A stretch of DNA of 64,000 nt. Source: a virus. The stretch covers positions 1-64,000 of IMG/VR virus record IMGVR_UViG_3300021401_000004; one strand, written 5' to 3'. How positions within the stretch are numbered: the stretch's first letter is position 1; each line of letters starts with the position of its first letter. Both the position numbers and the translations under genes were made by a program. Below the pieces are notes generated by a model. The model saw nothing but the letters and a program-made list of their open reading frames with translations, was not told the origin of the DNA and searched no databases. Positions 46,576-57,062 of this stretch are shown here, piece after piece.

Positions 46576-48909
46576 ATGGGTTTTGATTACACGGTTGTTG
46601 GACCGCCGACGCTACCCGCGCCATCGACGCCCGCGACTTGTTACGACAAGCAGAACGACGTTCTTTATTGCTCGACACCCGCGAATCCCACGATTCCTAC
46701 TACGTGGTCGCCTATTAACGGGTACGCGGGCACGAACCCGCAAACTGGTAGTTATTCGGCGCAGATATCGGATAACGCGCATTTGCTGGTGTTCAATATT
46801 GGCGGAACGCCCGCAACTCTTAAGCTTTTGAATCCTCCGCCTAGTTCGACTTGGGCGACGTACGTACAAAATATAGGAACAGCAAGTCTTACGGTTTCTG
46901 GCAACGGTCTAGACATCAACGGCATTCCCGCATCTTTGTCGGTTTCCGGGGGATCGGGCGTTCTAATATATACGGACGGAAAGAATTACTTCGCTCTGCT
47001 TGGGGGCGGGGGAAGTGGGTCTCAAGGACCGCAGGGCCCGCAAGGTCCTCAAGGGTTCCAAGGAGCACAAGGTTCTGGTGTTCAAGGGCCTCAAGGGACT
47101 CCCGGACCACAAGGCAATCAGGGATTCCAAGGCCCGCAGGGATCGGGCGCTCAAGGGGCGCAGGGCGTCCAAGGCCCGCAAGGATTGCAAGGGTTTCAAG
47201 GCCCCGCTGGCGGCGGGAACAGCAACCTGATTCTAGCCAATACTACGCCCGCAACCTCTTCGACGCCGCAGTCGTCCCCGGTTTTGGGATTAGACGGTAC
47301 ATGGTTCGGGCCGTTCTTAGCCTCCGCAACGGATGGCTGGACTATTCAGGATGTTCCCACGGTATCGACAACCATGCCCGCTGGCAAAGTTGCTACGGCG
47401 TCTGAGACGGGCGGCGTTGTTACTCTTTCGGGCACGGGTATGACCGTGTTTCCTGTATTGAGTACAGCAGGGTTTACGGGCACCAATCAGGGAAGCACGC
47501 CCGTAATTTTCGAAGGCTTTACTACGCTAACTTGGCTCAACGGTCAAGTCGTGAAGTTGATTACTAATACGTCTTCGTCGATAACCTTTCTTGATCCTAC
47601 TAGCCACGCCAATCAGGGAAGTGTCGCGGAAACTGGTGTCACGGCTTCGTCCGCACAGAGCACGCTAACATTTCAGCAACTTTCGGGCTCAGCCCCATTA
47701 GGCGTATTTCAATTATCGAACCCCACTCCGGCGACTGCGGATTCGATGATGACTTCTCCAACCTTGCAATTCCAGACGAATCGCTGGAACGGGTCCTCGT
47801 CCGTGCCCGAAGACTGGAGTATTTATTCTAACGGCATCACTACGGGAAACGCCGCCGCGAGCCTGGTTTTCTCTTACACGGGGCAAACCACGAACACGGG
47901 CGCAGTCCTATTAGTCGGGCAGGGCAATTCGAACCAGAACACACCCAACCTTGGCTGGTATAACAACAACAACGGAGTCCTCCAAACCGTAGGATTCATT
48001 GGCATGACGCCCGCAGACGGAACGACGTACAACACGGCGTTCAGCATGCAAACCACTTCAAACGGAAGTGCGATGGCGCTAGGCGGCGCGGCGGGTTCTA
48101 CGGCAGGCGCGGATGTAGACATCGGCAGCCAGAACAATAACGTCAGAAACAATACAACTGGCCCGAACTACGGCATTGTTTTGGGTGGGGTGTATTTGGG
48201 CGGAAATCCCGGATTCGGCGGGGAAACCTTTCAGCCCGCTTCCGGCGCGTCCAAGAATTTCTGCGTCTGGGTGGGGGGGAAGTTTAATCCGACCACCGGG
48301 ACTAGCACTTTCTCGGGATTGTACGTAACCCCGATTATCGCGGGCACGAGCAGCGGAAACACGACGGCACTAACGGTCGCCCCGCAACAAACTCTCACTA
48401 ATCTTACGGGCACCAATCTAATTCAGGATTGGCAGTCGGGGGCGTCGGGAACTACGCCCGGAACCTCCGTAGCCAGCATCGACTACAACGGAAAATTCCA
48501 TACATATTCTGGAATAACGACGGCGGGCAACGGTGTTCCGGCGGAAGCTAACCAGATCATCGCCACAGGCTTGACCGCAAATTACAATGCGGGCACTGCG
48601 AAGACGATTTTTACGCCTACTGCGGCGAGTCAACTACGGATTTCGTTCACTCAGGCTATCACGACGGCGGATGCGGTTAGTTCGACATTCCCGAGCCTCA
48701 CACTTGGCTGGACGGATGCGGGCGGAATCGCCCGAACCAAAATTCTCGTTGCGACTTCGGCTACAAATACGACGGCGGTAGAAAGCGACGGAGTAACGGT
48801 TATCACCACGAACACTAGCACGGCGGTTACGGTTACTAGCGCGAGTTATGCTTCAAACACGCCCGCGACTATGACATACGCCCTGACGATAACGACCGAG
48901 GTACTTTAA
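46576..48909 (+). CDS. Long collagen-like tail fibre protein, 777 aa
   Basis: N-terminal adaptor-like region (about 1-150), collagen-like Gly-x-Gln run ([10 protein letters not shown]..., about residues 150-215), then a long beta-structured shaft/receptor region with the C-terminal repeat of the 498-aa fibre ([23 protein letters not shown]...). Probably the main receptor-binding fibre. Confidence 0.8.
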   Translation: MGFDYTVVGPPTLPAPSTPATCYDKQNDVLYCSTPANPTIPTTWSPINGYAGTNPQTGSYSAQISDNAHLLVFNIGGTPATLKLLNPPPSSTWATYVQNIGTASLTVSGNGLDINGIPASLSVSGGSGVLIYTDGKNYFALLGGGGSGSQGPQGPQGPQGFQGAQGSGVQGPQGTPGPQGNQGFQGPQGSGAQGAQGVQGPQGLQGFQGPAGGGNSNLILANTTPATSSTPQSSPVLGLDGTWFGPFLASATDGWTIQDVPTVSTTMPAGKVATASETGGVVTLSGTGMTVFPVLSTAGFTGTNQGSTPVIFEGFTTLTWLNGQVVKLITNTSSSITFLDPTSHANQGSVAETGVTASSAQSTLTFQQLSGSAPLGVFQLSNPTPATADSMMTSPTLQFQTNRWNGSSSVPEDWSIYSNGITTGNAAASLVFSYTGQTTNTGAVLLVGQGNSNQNTPNLGWYNNNNGVLQTVGFIGMTPADGTTYNTAFSMQTTSNGSAMALGGAAGSTAGADVDIGSQNNNVRNNTTGPNYGIVLGGVYLGGNPGFGGETFQPASGASKNFCVWVGGKFNPTTGTSTFSGLYVTPIIAGTSSGNTTALTVAPQQTLTNLTGTNLIQDWQSGASGTTPGTSVASIDYNGKFHTYSGITTAGNGVPAEANQIIATGLTANYNAGTAKTIFTPTAASQLRISFTQAITTADAVSSTFPSLTLGWTDAGGIARTKILVATSATNTTAVESDGVTVITTNTSTAVTVTSASYASNTPATMTYALTITTEVL

Positions 48910-48910
48910 A

Positions 48911-49099
48911 ATGATGGATAAAATTCTCAGCAATATGAAGGATTATCATCTTCCGATCTGCCTACTCGTGTTTCTTATAGGAAGCGTGATTCATTGGTTC
49001 CATCATTTGGATGCAAGTTACGTGGGGTTTACCGCTACGGTTCTTGGGGCAATTACGGGGCACGCCTTCTCGCCAGCACAAAACAACAACGGCCAATAA
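48911..49099 (+). CDS. Holin-like small membrane protein, 62 aa
   Basis: Two hydrophobic segments (HLPICLLVFLIGSVIHWF and YVGFTATVLGAITGHAF) separated by HHLDAS, polar tail. Class II-like holin layout; activity not proven. Followed by an exact 13-bp element (49100-49112). Confidence 0.65.
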   Translation: MMDKILSNMKDYHLPICLLVFLIGSVIHWFHHLDASYVGFTATVLGAITGHAFSPAQNNNGQ

Positions 49100-49117
49100 T
49101 ACGGAAAACGGACAAAT

Positions 49118-49438
49118 ATGATCTTCATCGTAATCCTAATCTCGGTTGCCTTCTGCGAAGCCTGCGGAATCTACGACGCTACAATGACCGAAAAGGGCCT
49201 GAAGGCGGGCGTTGCCGTTGAGGGTTTTGATTGGCTCGTAGGCGAAAAGCCGAGTGCGGTCGCCTTGTATCTACGGGACAATCTTCTACTCGGGTTCTGC
49301 TCATTGCCCGCAATCTTGTGCGCAACCGTTTTCCATAACGTGCCTCTGGCTTACGGGGCGTGCATTTCGCCCGTACTCTATGGGATTAAACACATTCAGG
49401 GCGGTAGGCAATGGAAGAAACTTGTGGGTGGGAAATAG
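49118..49438 (+). CDS. Membrane protein, 106 aa
   Basis: N-terminal hydrophobic segment (MIFIVILISVAFCEACG) and two more later, basic end GRQWKKLVGGK. Adjacent to the holin-like gene; possible lysis partner. Unknown. Confidence 0.6.
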   Translation: MIFIVILISVAFCEACGIYDATMTEKGLKAGVAVEGFDWLVGEKPSAVALYLRDNLLLGFCSLPAILCATVFHNVPLAYGACISPVLYGIKHIQGGRQWKKLVGGK

Positions 49439-50743
49439 ATGGCCGTTAACAACTCCAGCTACACGCTCCAGGATGTCGCGGACATAATCTCGGCGAATGG
49501 AGATACCGCGCCCGCGTTGGCTACGGGCGGGTTCTCGCAGCAGCCCATGATCCAGATGGCCAATAAAGTTTTGGCGGCCATGCTAAACGGAGGAGCACAG
49601 GGGCAGCCGATGGGATGGAAATGGAATCGACTGCTCGTTACCCCCTTCCCCACGATTTCTTGGCAGCAGGATTATTTTATTGCTGGACTGGTAAATCTTT
49701 CGTGGCTTGAGAGCGCGTGGGGGATTTGTTTCACAAACACTTCCCAGCCGAAACCGAAGATACCCCTCGAAGTTCATAAGGACTTGTTAGTTACGTATCA
49801 GCAGTGCGGATACCCTGGGAAAGTGTGCTGGGTCCAGGCTAGTCAAGCGCAAACCGGAACGTGGGGTGACACGGAACTTCAAACTCCGACCGGACAAAAC
49901 AACCCCGGCCCTGGAGTTTTGTATGTAAATCCGTTAACCGTACTGACCCAACCTTCGAACGCTTCGACCGCAATCGAAGACCCGAACGGCGGGCTTTGGG
50001 CGCTTACGACTTACGGAACCTGCGGAACGTTCAACCCATTCGCGTTGAATATCACAGCGACTTCGATTACCGGAAATGTTCTGACTGTTACTTGCCCGAA
50101 TTCAGTTCAAATTGGGCAGAGCGTGTTGCTTCAGGGAACTGCTGAACCGTTCCTAAACGGGCAGTCTGTAACCGTGGCGTCCGTTATCGGAGCTAGCCCG
50201 AATCAAACAGGATTTACCGCCGCATTTGTAAATGCAAATTACAGCAACCCCGCCGACACTGGAACCGTATTCATCAATCAGACTTACCCGACTCTGACTA
50301 GCCCTAACATCGTGGCTACGACCGTCATCGACGGAACCGTTGTCTGGACCGCGATCAACCCCAACGGGCAAGCGATTCGCCTGAATCCGATTCCGCCGCA
50401 GCAAGGCCAAGTCTGGACGATCAACTGCGTGGGACAATTGCGAATTACTCAGTTCACGACGTTGACGCAAAGCCTGGGAGTACTGCCCGACGATTACTAT
50501 CAGACTTTCGTAGACGGCTGCATGTCCGAAGCATACCGAAGAAATCCAGACGCAAAAATACGCGCCCGTTTCAAAGACGAGTGGACTATTTGGTTGAAGT
50601 CTCTGAAAGAGTCTTTCGACTTTGCGAATAAAGAAATGGACGATTTTGGTTTTTATCCTTCCGAACCGATCATGGAGACGGGCGCGGGCAGCATTTGGCT
50701 GGGGCCTGCTGCGCCGTATCCAGGATGGCCGTGGTACTACTAA
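49439..50743 (+). CDS. Virion protein, tail/connector type, 434 aa
   Basis: Begins MAVNNSSYTLQDVADIISANGD and contains repeated beta domains (TLTSPNIVATTVIDGTVVWTAINP). C-terminus FGFYPSEPIMETGAGSIWLGPAAPYPGWPWYY. Position after fibres and pairing with the similar 299-aa gene suggest a head-tail adaptor/tail component. Confidence 0.7.
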   Translation: MAVNNSSYTLQDVADIISANGDTAPALATGGFSQQPMIQMANKVLAAMLNGGAQGQPMGWKWNRLLVTPFPTISWQQDYFIAGLVNLSWLESAWGICFTNTSQPKPKIPLEVHKDLLVTYQQCGYPGKVCWVQASQAQTGTWGDTELQTPTGQNNPGPGVLYVNPLTVLTQPSNASTAIEDPNGGLWALTTYGTCGTFNPFALNITATSITGNVLTVTCPNSVQIGQSVLLQGTAEPFLNGQSVTVASVIGASPNQTGFTAAFVNANYSNPADTGTVFINQTYPTLTSPNIVATTVIDGTVVWTAINPNGQAIRLNPIPPQQGQVWTINCVGQLRITQFTTLTQSLGVLPDDYYQTFVDGCMSEAYRRNPDAKIRARFKDEWTIWLKSLKESFDFANKEMDDFGFYPSEPIMETGAGSIWLGPAAPYPGWPWYY

Positions 50744-50746
50744 AAT

Positions 50747-51646
50747 ATGGCGTCTACGAAAACAATTCTCGCGAGCATGGAGTGGGCGAAGCGTTTCTGC
50801 TTCAACCGCCATCTTTCCATCGGCGGTTTCAAGGAACCCACGATTACTTCGGCCAACACCGTCTTGCAGACAATCTTGGGAAAGCCCTTCCGCTGGCAAT
50901 TTAATCGGGCGATTACGGGCTTTTTCGCCACACCCGGAACCCAAGATTATCTTCTTCTCTACTCGTGGCCCGCGAGTCAAACATTGTCTGCGGGCGTCCA
51001 ACTTATCGACAGCAACGGAAACTCGCAAGTCGTCACAGTTGCGGGCACTACGAACGCCACGATCCCCGGATGGAATATCACCAAGGGCGGAACAACTACG
51101 GATAACGGAGTGACTTGGACGAACCAAGGCCCGATTCCGAATGCGGTTTCGAGCTTCAGTTTTGGCTGGATTGAGAATGCGAGCGTCCAAGACCCGGTGT
51201 CCAGTAAATGGGTTCAGATTTCAAACAAAGTCGATCTCGCGCTGGATGCCGCTACGAGCCGCCCGCAGAATATTGCCGCTGAACTTCCGGGCAGCCTCGG
51301 CGTTTTGTTCAGGCTTATGCCCGTGCCTGACAAGGCGTATCCCGTAGCAATTACGCTGCAACAGGAAGCGCCAACAGTTTCTAGTTTGGCCCAGACGTGG
51401 GCACCGTTGCCCGATAGTTTTGGATACGTCTATCAACTCGGGTTTCTGAGCTTCGCTTACGAGTTTAGCGACGATTCAAGATGGGCCCCAACCCGCCAGA
51501 AATTTATTGCGGGCTTGCTAGGCGCGGCGGAAGGTTTGACCGCCACCGAAATTGACATCTTTTTGACTAACTTCAACGCGATTTCGCTCGATCCTATCGG
51601 GCGTCAGATGGCGTTGAATCAGGGGATGCAGCATCGGCAGATTTAA
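50747..51646 (+). CDS. Virion protein, tail/connector type, 299 aa
   Basis: MASTKTILASMEWAKRFCFNRHLSIGGFKEPTIT..., beta-rich, Trp-rich domain, helical C-terminus with FIAGLLGAAEGLTATEIDIF. Probably interacts with the preceding protein. Convergent overlap of 4 nt with the leftward gene. Confidence 0.65.
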   Translation: MASTKTILASMEWAKRFCFNRHLSIGGFKEPTITSANTVLQTILGKPFRWQFNRAITGFFATPGTQDYLLLYSWPASQTLSAGVQLIDSNGNSQVVTVAGTTNATIPGWNITKGGTTTDNGVTWTNQGPIPNAVSSFSFGWIENASVQDPVSSKWVQISNKVDLALDAATSRPQNIAAELPGSLGVLFRLMPVPDKAYPVAITLQQEAPTVSSLAQTWAPLPDSFGYVYQLGFLSFAYEFSDDSRWAPTRQKFIAGLLGAAEGLTATEIDIFLTNFNAISLDPIGRQMALNQGMQHRQI

Positions 51647-51867
51647 TAATAATCGAGGGGGTCTTCCTCGCGAATTATTCCGCGTATTTCTAGACTTTGC
51701 ATTTCGTTGAATTCTAGGCGGTGCCCGAAGTGCTTCCACAGAAATTCTTTCAGCAGAGTTTCGGGCTCTCCCGAATAGAAGCAAAACGACGAACTGCTGC
51801 GCGAACTTTGCCCGATCCAAACTGAACTTTTACATTTGTGGCAGGCTAATTCGTAGGTATCGCTCAT
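51643..51867 (-). CDS. Leftward Cys-containing small protein, 74 aa
   Basis: MSDTYELACHKCKSSVWIGQ...: one CxxC pair near the N-terminus, then helical. Singleton unit with own promoter, ATG six nt downstream of the -10, hence leaderless. Function unknown; possibly a regulator. Confidence 0.65.
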   Translation of the reverse strand: MSDTYELACHKCKSSVWIGQSSRSSSSFCFYSGEPETLLKEFLWKHFGHRLEFNEMQSLEIRGIIREEDPLDYY

Positions 51868-51873
51868 TCCCAA

Positions 51874-51902
51874 ATTATACGGAAAACGGACAGGATTGTC
51901 AA
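51874..51902 (-). promoter_or_regulatory. Leftward promoter, TTGACA-17-TATAAT
   Basis: Perfect consensus in both hexamers. An exact 13-bp element (51878-51890 on plus) covers part of the spacer and the first two bases of the -10. Confidence 0.9.
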
Positions 51903-51905
51903 TAG

Positions 51906-54900
51906 ATGGCAGGAAGCCTACAATTATCGGGCGGGTCCCCTAGCAACAAGCAGCCACGCTACGCCCCGCTGTTTCAAGGCCGCTGGGTAGTGGGCTTGGT
52001 TTCTCAGCGGTCGCCTCTGCGAAGCTCGGCCAGCGCCTACGTAGAGCGATATATTGGCGGGCAATCCGACGCTCTGATCGACGGTTCGAATTGCGAGATT
52101 ACCCCCAAACTCACGCTTGCCCGAAGGCCCGGAAACTCAGTTTACAACTCGAATATTTTTACCGCGATTGACGCTTTCTACGCCTTCCGGATGTTCGGGC
52201 CTACGAATGAAGATATCCAGGTTCTCGCGGACACGGCTACAAATGTCTACGATGTCTCGAACAACCAGAAGATTTCAATTTTCACGAAATCTCCGGGCAG
52301 CGGGCAAACTTTCTTTCAGTCGGTCGGCAACACGCTGTTTTTCGGCGACGGAATAGACCAGAAGAAGTACGTTCAAAGTCTGTTTACCCGCACTAATAGT
52401 TCTGCGGGCCTACCGAATATCGGGGATAACGTAACGTTGTCCGCCGCATCGACTCCGTTTATCTCGACGTACCTGATCGACACGAACGGGAATATCGAGG
52501 AATTACTGGCGACCGCCGTTACCACGGTTTCAAACGTTGCGTACGTGGAATCCACGAACACGTTGACTTTGACCGTTGGATCGACTGCGGGCATTACAGT
52601 TGGAGACAATTACGTTGTTTGGAACTTCACGAACGCGACTTGGTTGAACGGCGTTACTTGGGAAGTTTTAACTGCGGGCGGATCGACCGTAACCGCGAAG
52701 CTCTTGAATACCCTGCACGTAGATTACGCTTCTGCGTCGGATACGGGCAACGTTACGGATGCCCAAGGCGGGGTTCCAGTTACGGGCGGCAGCGTCCCTT
52801 CGTGGAATACTCAAGTCCCGAGTTCAGCAAATGACTTCCAAGGCGGGATTACAATTGACGGTACGGCGGTTTGGATTAATCGCGGACTCCCGATTGAAAA
52901 TTGGGGGATTGCGGCGGGCACGACTTCCCCGAATGTCGTCGTCGGAACCTCGACTTCCGCGTGGAAAGCCACGACTTTCTTCTCATTGTCGGGCGCGGTT
53001 GTTGATACGCAGTTTGCTGGGCAGACAAATATCTGGCAAGTTACGGTTGCGGGGAAATCAGGATTCTCCAATCCGTTTACGAGCAACCCGGTTTCAGGCA
53101 CGACTACGGTTATTGACGGTGGGGCGACTTGGAAATGTGTTGCCAGCACTTTTTCGGGCGACTCTTCCTGGTCCGCGAGCACGACCTTCGCCGCCGACCA
53201 TCTTATCGTAGCCAACGCTTCGGGCACCCCGAGTTTATTTCAACTTCAGCCCAATCCTTTTCCGGTTTATAAACTGGTTGCGGGCGTGTACGTAACCGCA
53301 AATTTCTACCCGCATAACGGTGCGTTTTCCGGGCAATGTGAACTCCGGAACCCCGTAGACGGGACGAACAATCCCGGCGTTGCTCCATACACTCTCCAAG
53401 CGACCGCTAACGGGAGCAGCGTTTTATTCAACCCCCCGCAACAGAATAACGCCGGACATACTTCGCCGTTGCAGTGGGCGACTTTGGACGCTGCCGGGGA
53501 TATCACGGGCTTTACGACACCGTATGCCGGGGCTACGCCCGGAAATTACACGCTTTCGACGTTCGGGACTTTAACGATCCCAACTGCCGGACAGTATTCG
53601 TTTACGATATTTCACGATGATGGAATGTTCTGGGGCATTGGGCCCTCGGGTACGAACCAGCCAACAAGAATCTCGGGGCCGACAAACTGCCCGGCACCTA
53701 ACGCGACATTGACCGCGCTCCAAAGCTACCCAGTTATGGGCGCGAATAACGTCTCTGGGCAATTTCAGGATGTTTTCGTTATTAATTTCCCGGCAGCCGG
53801 AGATTACCCGTTCGAAATTGATTTCGCGAAATCGTCGAGCACGGGTCAGTTTCTTGATCTGTATTGTAACGGGCAGACTCCGATTCCGGGCACGCCCGAA
53901 ACGGGGACTACGCAACCGATTTGGCCCGCTTTTTCAACCGCTTTCGCCCCTAATTACGCAACCGTTTCGGAGATGAACAGCGCCGGAATCGGCGTCCTCG
54001 GGCCCGGATCGTTTTCGGGCGGCAGTGGACCCGGACCTCTGAGTTGGGCGAACCTCGGCCCGATCACGGATTCCGTGTGGACGGCTTCGGTGAACTACAC
54101 GTTGCCAGACACGACAATTACCGACCCGAATAACAACACTGAAGGCCCGTTCCGGGCGGGTGTATCGGGAACCACGACTCCGACTTTCGCCACGGGCATC
54201 AATCAGCTTACGCTCGACAACCCGAATCTGATCTGGATCAATCTTGGTCCGGCTTCGGCCCCCGCGCCTGGAACTATTTCAGCATTCAACGGCGGATTTA
54301 TATACTACGTTGCTTTGGTGAATTCCGCAACTGATACGGTTTCAAACGCATCCCCGGCAAGCGCGGTTACGGGAAACTTTATTGGGGCTGCGGGCGTTCA
54401 AGTAACTGGCGGGCTTCCGCCTATAGCAAGTATTGACCCGCAATCGGATTACGTAGCCATTTTCCGTACAACGGACGGTCTTGCCGTTCCGTTCCTGATT
54501 CCGGGCACTACGAACGCTATCTGGACGGTTCCGCTGCCCGATTACCTCGTCAACGGGTATTTTGACGACACTCCCGATACGGGCTTGAATAACCTGATTG
54601 AAGGCCCGATTGAAGGCGAAAACACTCCGCCAGCTTTGGGAGCCGTCAACCTCACGCTGTATCTCCAGCGAATATTCTACAGTATCGGGAACACCGTGTT
54701 TTACACGTCGGGACCAGATGCGCCCGTGGGCAATGGATTTGAGGGAACCGCGCCCGATAATTTCCAAGAACTTCAGTCCAGAGTAACCCGGCTAGTCCCG
54801 ACAATTGTTGGGCTATTTATATTCACGGTCTCGGATATTTATCTGATCGCGAATACGGGCGGAACAATTCCTCAGGCGGTTACTTACGCCCAAGGTCTGG

Positions 54901-55676
54901 GGCTTCTGAATTACAACGCCTTGGATGTTTTCGGGTCGAGCGTCGGGTTCTTTGCTTCCGACTCGACGTTTAATACTTTGGACATTTCCTCGGGGCCCTC
55001 GGAAACCGGATTCAATATCGGGAATCTATTGCAGGTTGCCCCGTGGGACCCGAATACCGCGTACGTTACGTGGCATTCTTCGGGCGAAGACAAAGCATGG
55101 TTCTTGTCTGACGGGACTACGGGTTGGTACAGAATCGGAGTTACCCCGTCGCCCGAGCAGGGCGTGACAGTTTCTCCGTTCGCAACTATCGTCAACGGGG
55201 CGCAAGCCGTCCAGTCAATTGAGACTTCTCCGGGCGTCCATCAGTTGCTCGTAGGCCCCGCAACTTCCGGCCCAATTCTTGCCCGAAATTTAACAGAGTT
55301 TCAGGACGGCGGAAACAACTACCCGTGGTACGCGACGGTTGGAAGCATAGTCTTGGTAAATCCCGGACAACTCGCTGAAGTCGCGTTCATCACCACGGAA
55401 GCAAACGCTATCGGGTCTCGCCCGAGCGTAAGCGTAATCTTGGATGAAGCGTTTCCGACCTACACAGGCCCGTTTGAAAATATTCCAGAATGGGTTGAAG
55501 ACCCTCCGACGCTGCCACAGTCTACCTCGATTTACGCGCAGCGTTGGTATCTGTCTCTAATGCAGGACCCCGCTGTTTGCAGGCATATGCAGATTCGGGT
55601 TGATCTGCCTGCTGAAAATGAGAAAAATGAATTATGGAATTTCACGGTTTTCGGGGCCATTTTACAAGAAAATTAA
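51906..55676 (+). CDS. Large multi-domain tail protein with PA14-like domain, 1256 aa
   Basis: N-terminal conserved-looking region (YVERYIGGQSDALIDGSNCEITPKLTLARRPGN), repeated beta domains, a PA14/GLEYA-like segment (GQYSFTIFHDDGMFWGIGPSG...NFPAAGDYPFEIDFAKSSSTGQFLDLYCNG, about residues 560-660), and a C-terminal domain with WYLSLMQDPAVCRHMQIRVD. Probably the main tail hub or stabilisation protein, with a carbohydrate-binding module. Confidence 0.8.
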   Translation: MAGSLQLSGGSPSNKQPRYAPLFQGRWVVGLVSQRSPLRSSASAYVERYIGGQSDALIDGSNCEITPKLTLARRPGNSVYNSNIFTAIDAFYAFRMFGPTNEDIQVLADTATNVYDVSNNQKISIFTKSPGSGQTFFQSVGNTLFFGDGIDQKKYVQSLFTRTNSSAGLPNIGDNVTLSAASTPFISTYLIDTNGNIEELLATAVTTVSNVAYVESTNTLTLTVGSTAGITVGDNYVVWNFTNATWLNGVTWEVLTAGGSTVTAKLLNTLHVDYASASDTGNVTDAQGGVPVTGGSVPSWNTQVPSSANDFQGGITIDGTAVWINRGLPIENWGIAAGTTSPNVVVGTSTSAWKATTFFSLSGAVVDTQFAGQTNIWQVTVAGKSGFSNPFTSNPVSGTTTVIDGGATWKCVASTFSGDSSWSASTTFAADHLIVANASGTPSLFQLQPNPFPVYKLVAGVYVTANFYPHNGAFSGQCELRNPVDGTNNPGVAPYTLQATANGSSVLFNPPQQNNAGHTSPLQWATLDAAGDITGFTTPYAGATPGNYTLSTFGTLTIPTAGQYSFTIFHDDGMFWGIGPSGTNQPTRISGPTNCPAPNATLTALQSYPVMGANNVSGQFQDVFVINFPAAGDYPFEIDFAKSSSTGQFLDLYCNGQTPIPGTPETGTTQPIWPAFSTAFAPNYATVSEMNSAGIGVLGPGSFSGGSGPGPLSWANLGPITDSVWTASVNYTLPDTTITDPNNNTEGPFRAGVSGTTTPTFATGINQLTLDNPNLIWINLGPASAPAPGTISAFNGGFIYYVALVNSATDTVSNASPASAVTGNFIGAAGVQVTGGLPPIASIDPQSDYVAIFRTTDGLAVPFLIPGTTNAIWTVPLPDYLVNGYFDDTPDTGLNNLIEGPIEGENTPPALGAVNLTLYLQRIFYSIGNTVFYTSGPDAPVGNGFEGTAPDNFQELQSRVTRLVPTIVGLFIFTVSDIYLIANTGGTIPQAVTYAQGLGLLNYNALDVFGSSVGFFASDSTFNTLDISSGPSETGFNIGNLLQVAPWDPNTAYVTWHSSGEDKAWFLSDGTTGWYRIGVTPSPEQGVTVSPFATIVNGAQAVQSIETSPGVHQLLVGPATSGPILARNLTEFQDGGNNYPWYATVGSIVLVNPGQLAEVAFITTEANAIGSRPSVSVILDEAFPTYTGPFENIPEWVEDPPTLPQSTSIYAQRWYLSLMQDPAVCRHMQIRVDLPAENEKNELWNFTVFGAILQEN

Positions 55677-55688
55677 TACGGAAAACGG

Positions 55689-56378
55689 ATGCCCGATAAT
55701 ATCGCAAGTCATCTCAATATAAACACGCGCGGTTACGCGCCCGTAGCTTCGCCGCCCGCGACTCAGTTGCAAGAGCAACCGTTGATCCCGACCCGAAGTC
55801 CGTTACTTAGATTCTCGGCTCCGAATATTCCAGGATCGTTTCCTTCGTTTGATACCCTTACGGGCTACCATATGGGCGGGAAAATCCCGCAGTGGCGGAT
55901 TCCCACGGTTCCGACACAGACGGGAACGACTAGTAGCTCGACAGCGGCGGCAACGACCGTTATTTCTTCAAGCAGCACGAGCACGAATAACCCGCCGAAG
56001 GCCCAGACCGCCTCGGTTACAACTTCGGTACTGTCTCCTGCGGGACAGTTTACGGGCGTAATCTCGATGGCGAAAGCATTTATCGTCCTGTCGATTTCGG
56101 TCAATTCCGCCGCCCGAGCCCGGTTGTATTCGACGGCAGCCGCCCAGAATGTGGACAAAAGTCGTCCACAAACTCAAGGTCCGGGATTCGGCACCGAGCA
56201 AGGAATTATCGGCGACGTTGTTCTTACGAGCGCCCCGACAGTTTGGTACACGGAAAACATGACGGGCACGAACGGGGATAGCCCGCAATCAACAGCCGCG
56301 TATTTGACCGTGGATAATCTTACGGCTTCGAGCATGGCGGTTAACGTTTCTATCGTGTACGTGCCGCTACAGAGCTAG
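55689..56378 (+). CDS. Predicted virion protein, 229 aa
   Basis: The ATG is part of an exact 13-bp element (TACGGAAAACGGATG). Disordered Pro/Ser/Thr-rich N-terminus, then a beta domain with FTGVISMAKAFIVLSISVNSAARARLYST, as in small structural proteins. Overlaps the convergent leftward gene by 29 nt. Confidence 0.65.
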   Translation: MPDNIASHLNINTRGYAPVASPPATQLQEQPLIPTRSPLLRFSAPNIPGSFPSFDTLTGYHMGGKIPQWRIPTVPTQTGTTSSSTAAATTVISSSSTSTNNPPKAQTASVTTSVLSPAGQFTGVISMAKAFIVLSISVNSAARARLYSTAAAQNVDKSRPQTQGPGFGTEQGIIGDVVLTSAPTVWYTENMTGTNGDSPQSTAAYLTVDNLTASSMAVNVSIVYVPLQS

Positions 56379-56640
56379 ACAGCAAGTATTTTGCGGGCAC
56401 GTTGAGTACAAAGGAAAACGGATAGACTTCCGCTTTGCTCTCAAAATCAGAAACAAATCGCTCCGCCTTGGCTGGTAGTTTTCGGGTCTCTGTGCCCAGA
56501 TAAAAATACGATCCGATAACTCCTTCCATCGCTCCACGACGAACCACTCTTTTGATGGCTCGGGCGATTGGGCAATTCCACGGATCGCCGTGTTTTCCGA
56601 GTCGGATATCTCGCTGGGTTACCTGAACTGTTATTCTCAT
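56350..56640 (-). CDS. Leftward hypothetical protein, 96 aa
   Basis: MRITVQVTQRDIRLGKHGDPWNCPIARAIKR...VGSYFYLG.. resembles small phage proteins of unknown role (start MxxTVxxxDIxxGxxxxxxxCPIAxAI). SD GGAGGG. Singleton unit with own promoter. Confidence 0.75.
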   Translation of the reverse strand: MRITVQVTQRDIRLGKHGDPWNCPIARAIKRVVRRGAMEGVIGSYFYLGTETRKLPAKAERFVSDFESKAEVYPFSFVLNVPAKYLLSSSVAARTR

Positions 56641-56657
56641 ATTTCCCTCCAAACCAG

Positions 56658-56686
56658 ATAGTACAGAAAACGAACAGGAATGTCAA
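56658..56686 (-). promoter_or_regulatory. Leftward promoter, TTGACA-17-TACTAT
   Basis: Minus strand; spacer ends TTCGTTTTCTG, the 13-bp element variant also seen at the MT-A70 promoter. Confidence 0.8.
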
Positions 56687-56687
56687 G

Positions 56688-57059
56688 ATGATTCGCACGT
56701 TAAACGAAAATGATCGCCCGCAAATCGAGGCGTGGATCGCCGCCGAGCCAACCCACGCAAGTAATACATTCGATTGGTATTCCGAGGCGGGGGCAAAATC
56801 CGTTATTTTTGAAGACGCCGAAGGCGCGGTTTTAGTGGCGAAATTTACGCCGTGTTTGAAAATCGATATTGATTTCTTGCCCGAAGCGGAACCCAGACGG
56901 GTAGCCCGCGCACTATCGGAAGGACTTAGCGAGATGGAAAAACAAGCCAAGCAGCAAGGGTTCAAACAGTTTTCGTTCGATTCTGTCTCGGGCAAGTTAC
57001 GGGCGTTCTGCGAAAGGCTCGGGTTTATACCGTCGCCCGAACTTCGAAAGGTCCTATAG
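56688..57059 (+). CDS. GNAT-like acyltransferase, 123 aa
   Basis: MIRTLNENDRPQIEAWIAAEPTHASNTFDW... small N-acetyltransferase-like protein; the usual Q/RxxGxG/A loop is weak, so the call is tentative. Starts 2 nt inside the leftward promoter's -35 side, so its own transcription comes from upstream. Confidence 0.6.
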   Translation: MIRTLNENDRPQIEAWIAAEPTHASNTFDWYSEAGAKSVIFEDAEGAVLVAKFTPCLKIDIDFLPEAEPRRVARALSEGLSEMEKQAKQQGFKQFSFDSVSGKLRAFCERLGFIPSPELRKVL

Positions 57060-57062
57060 ATT

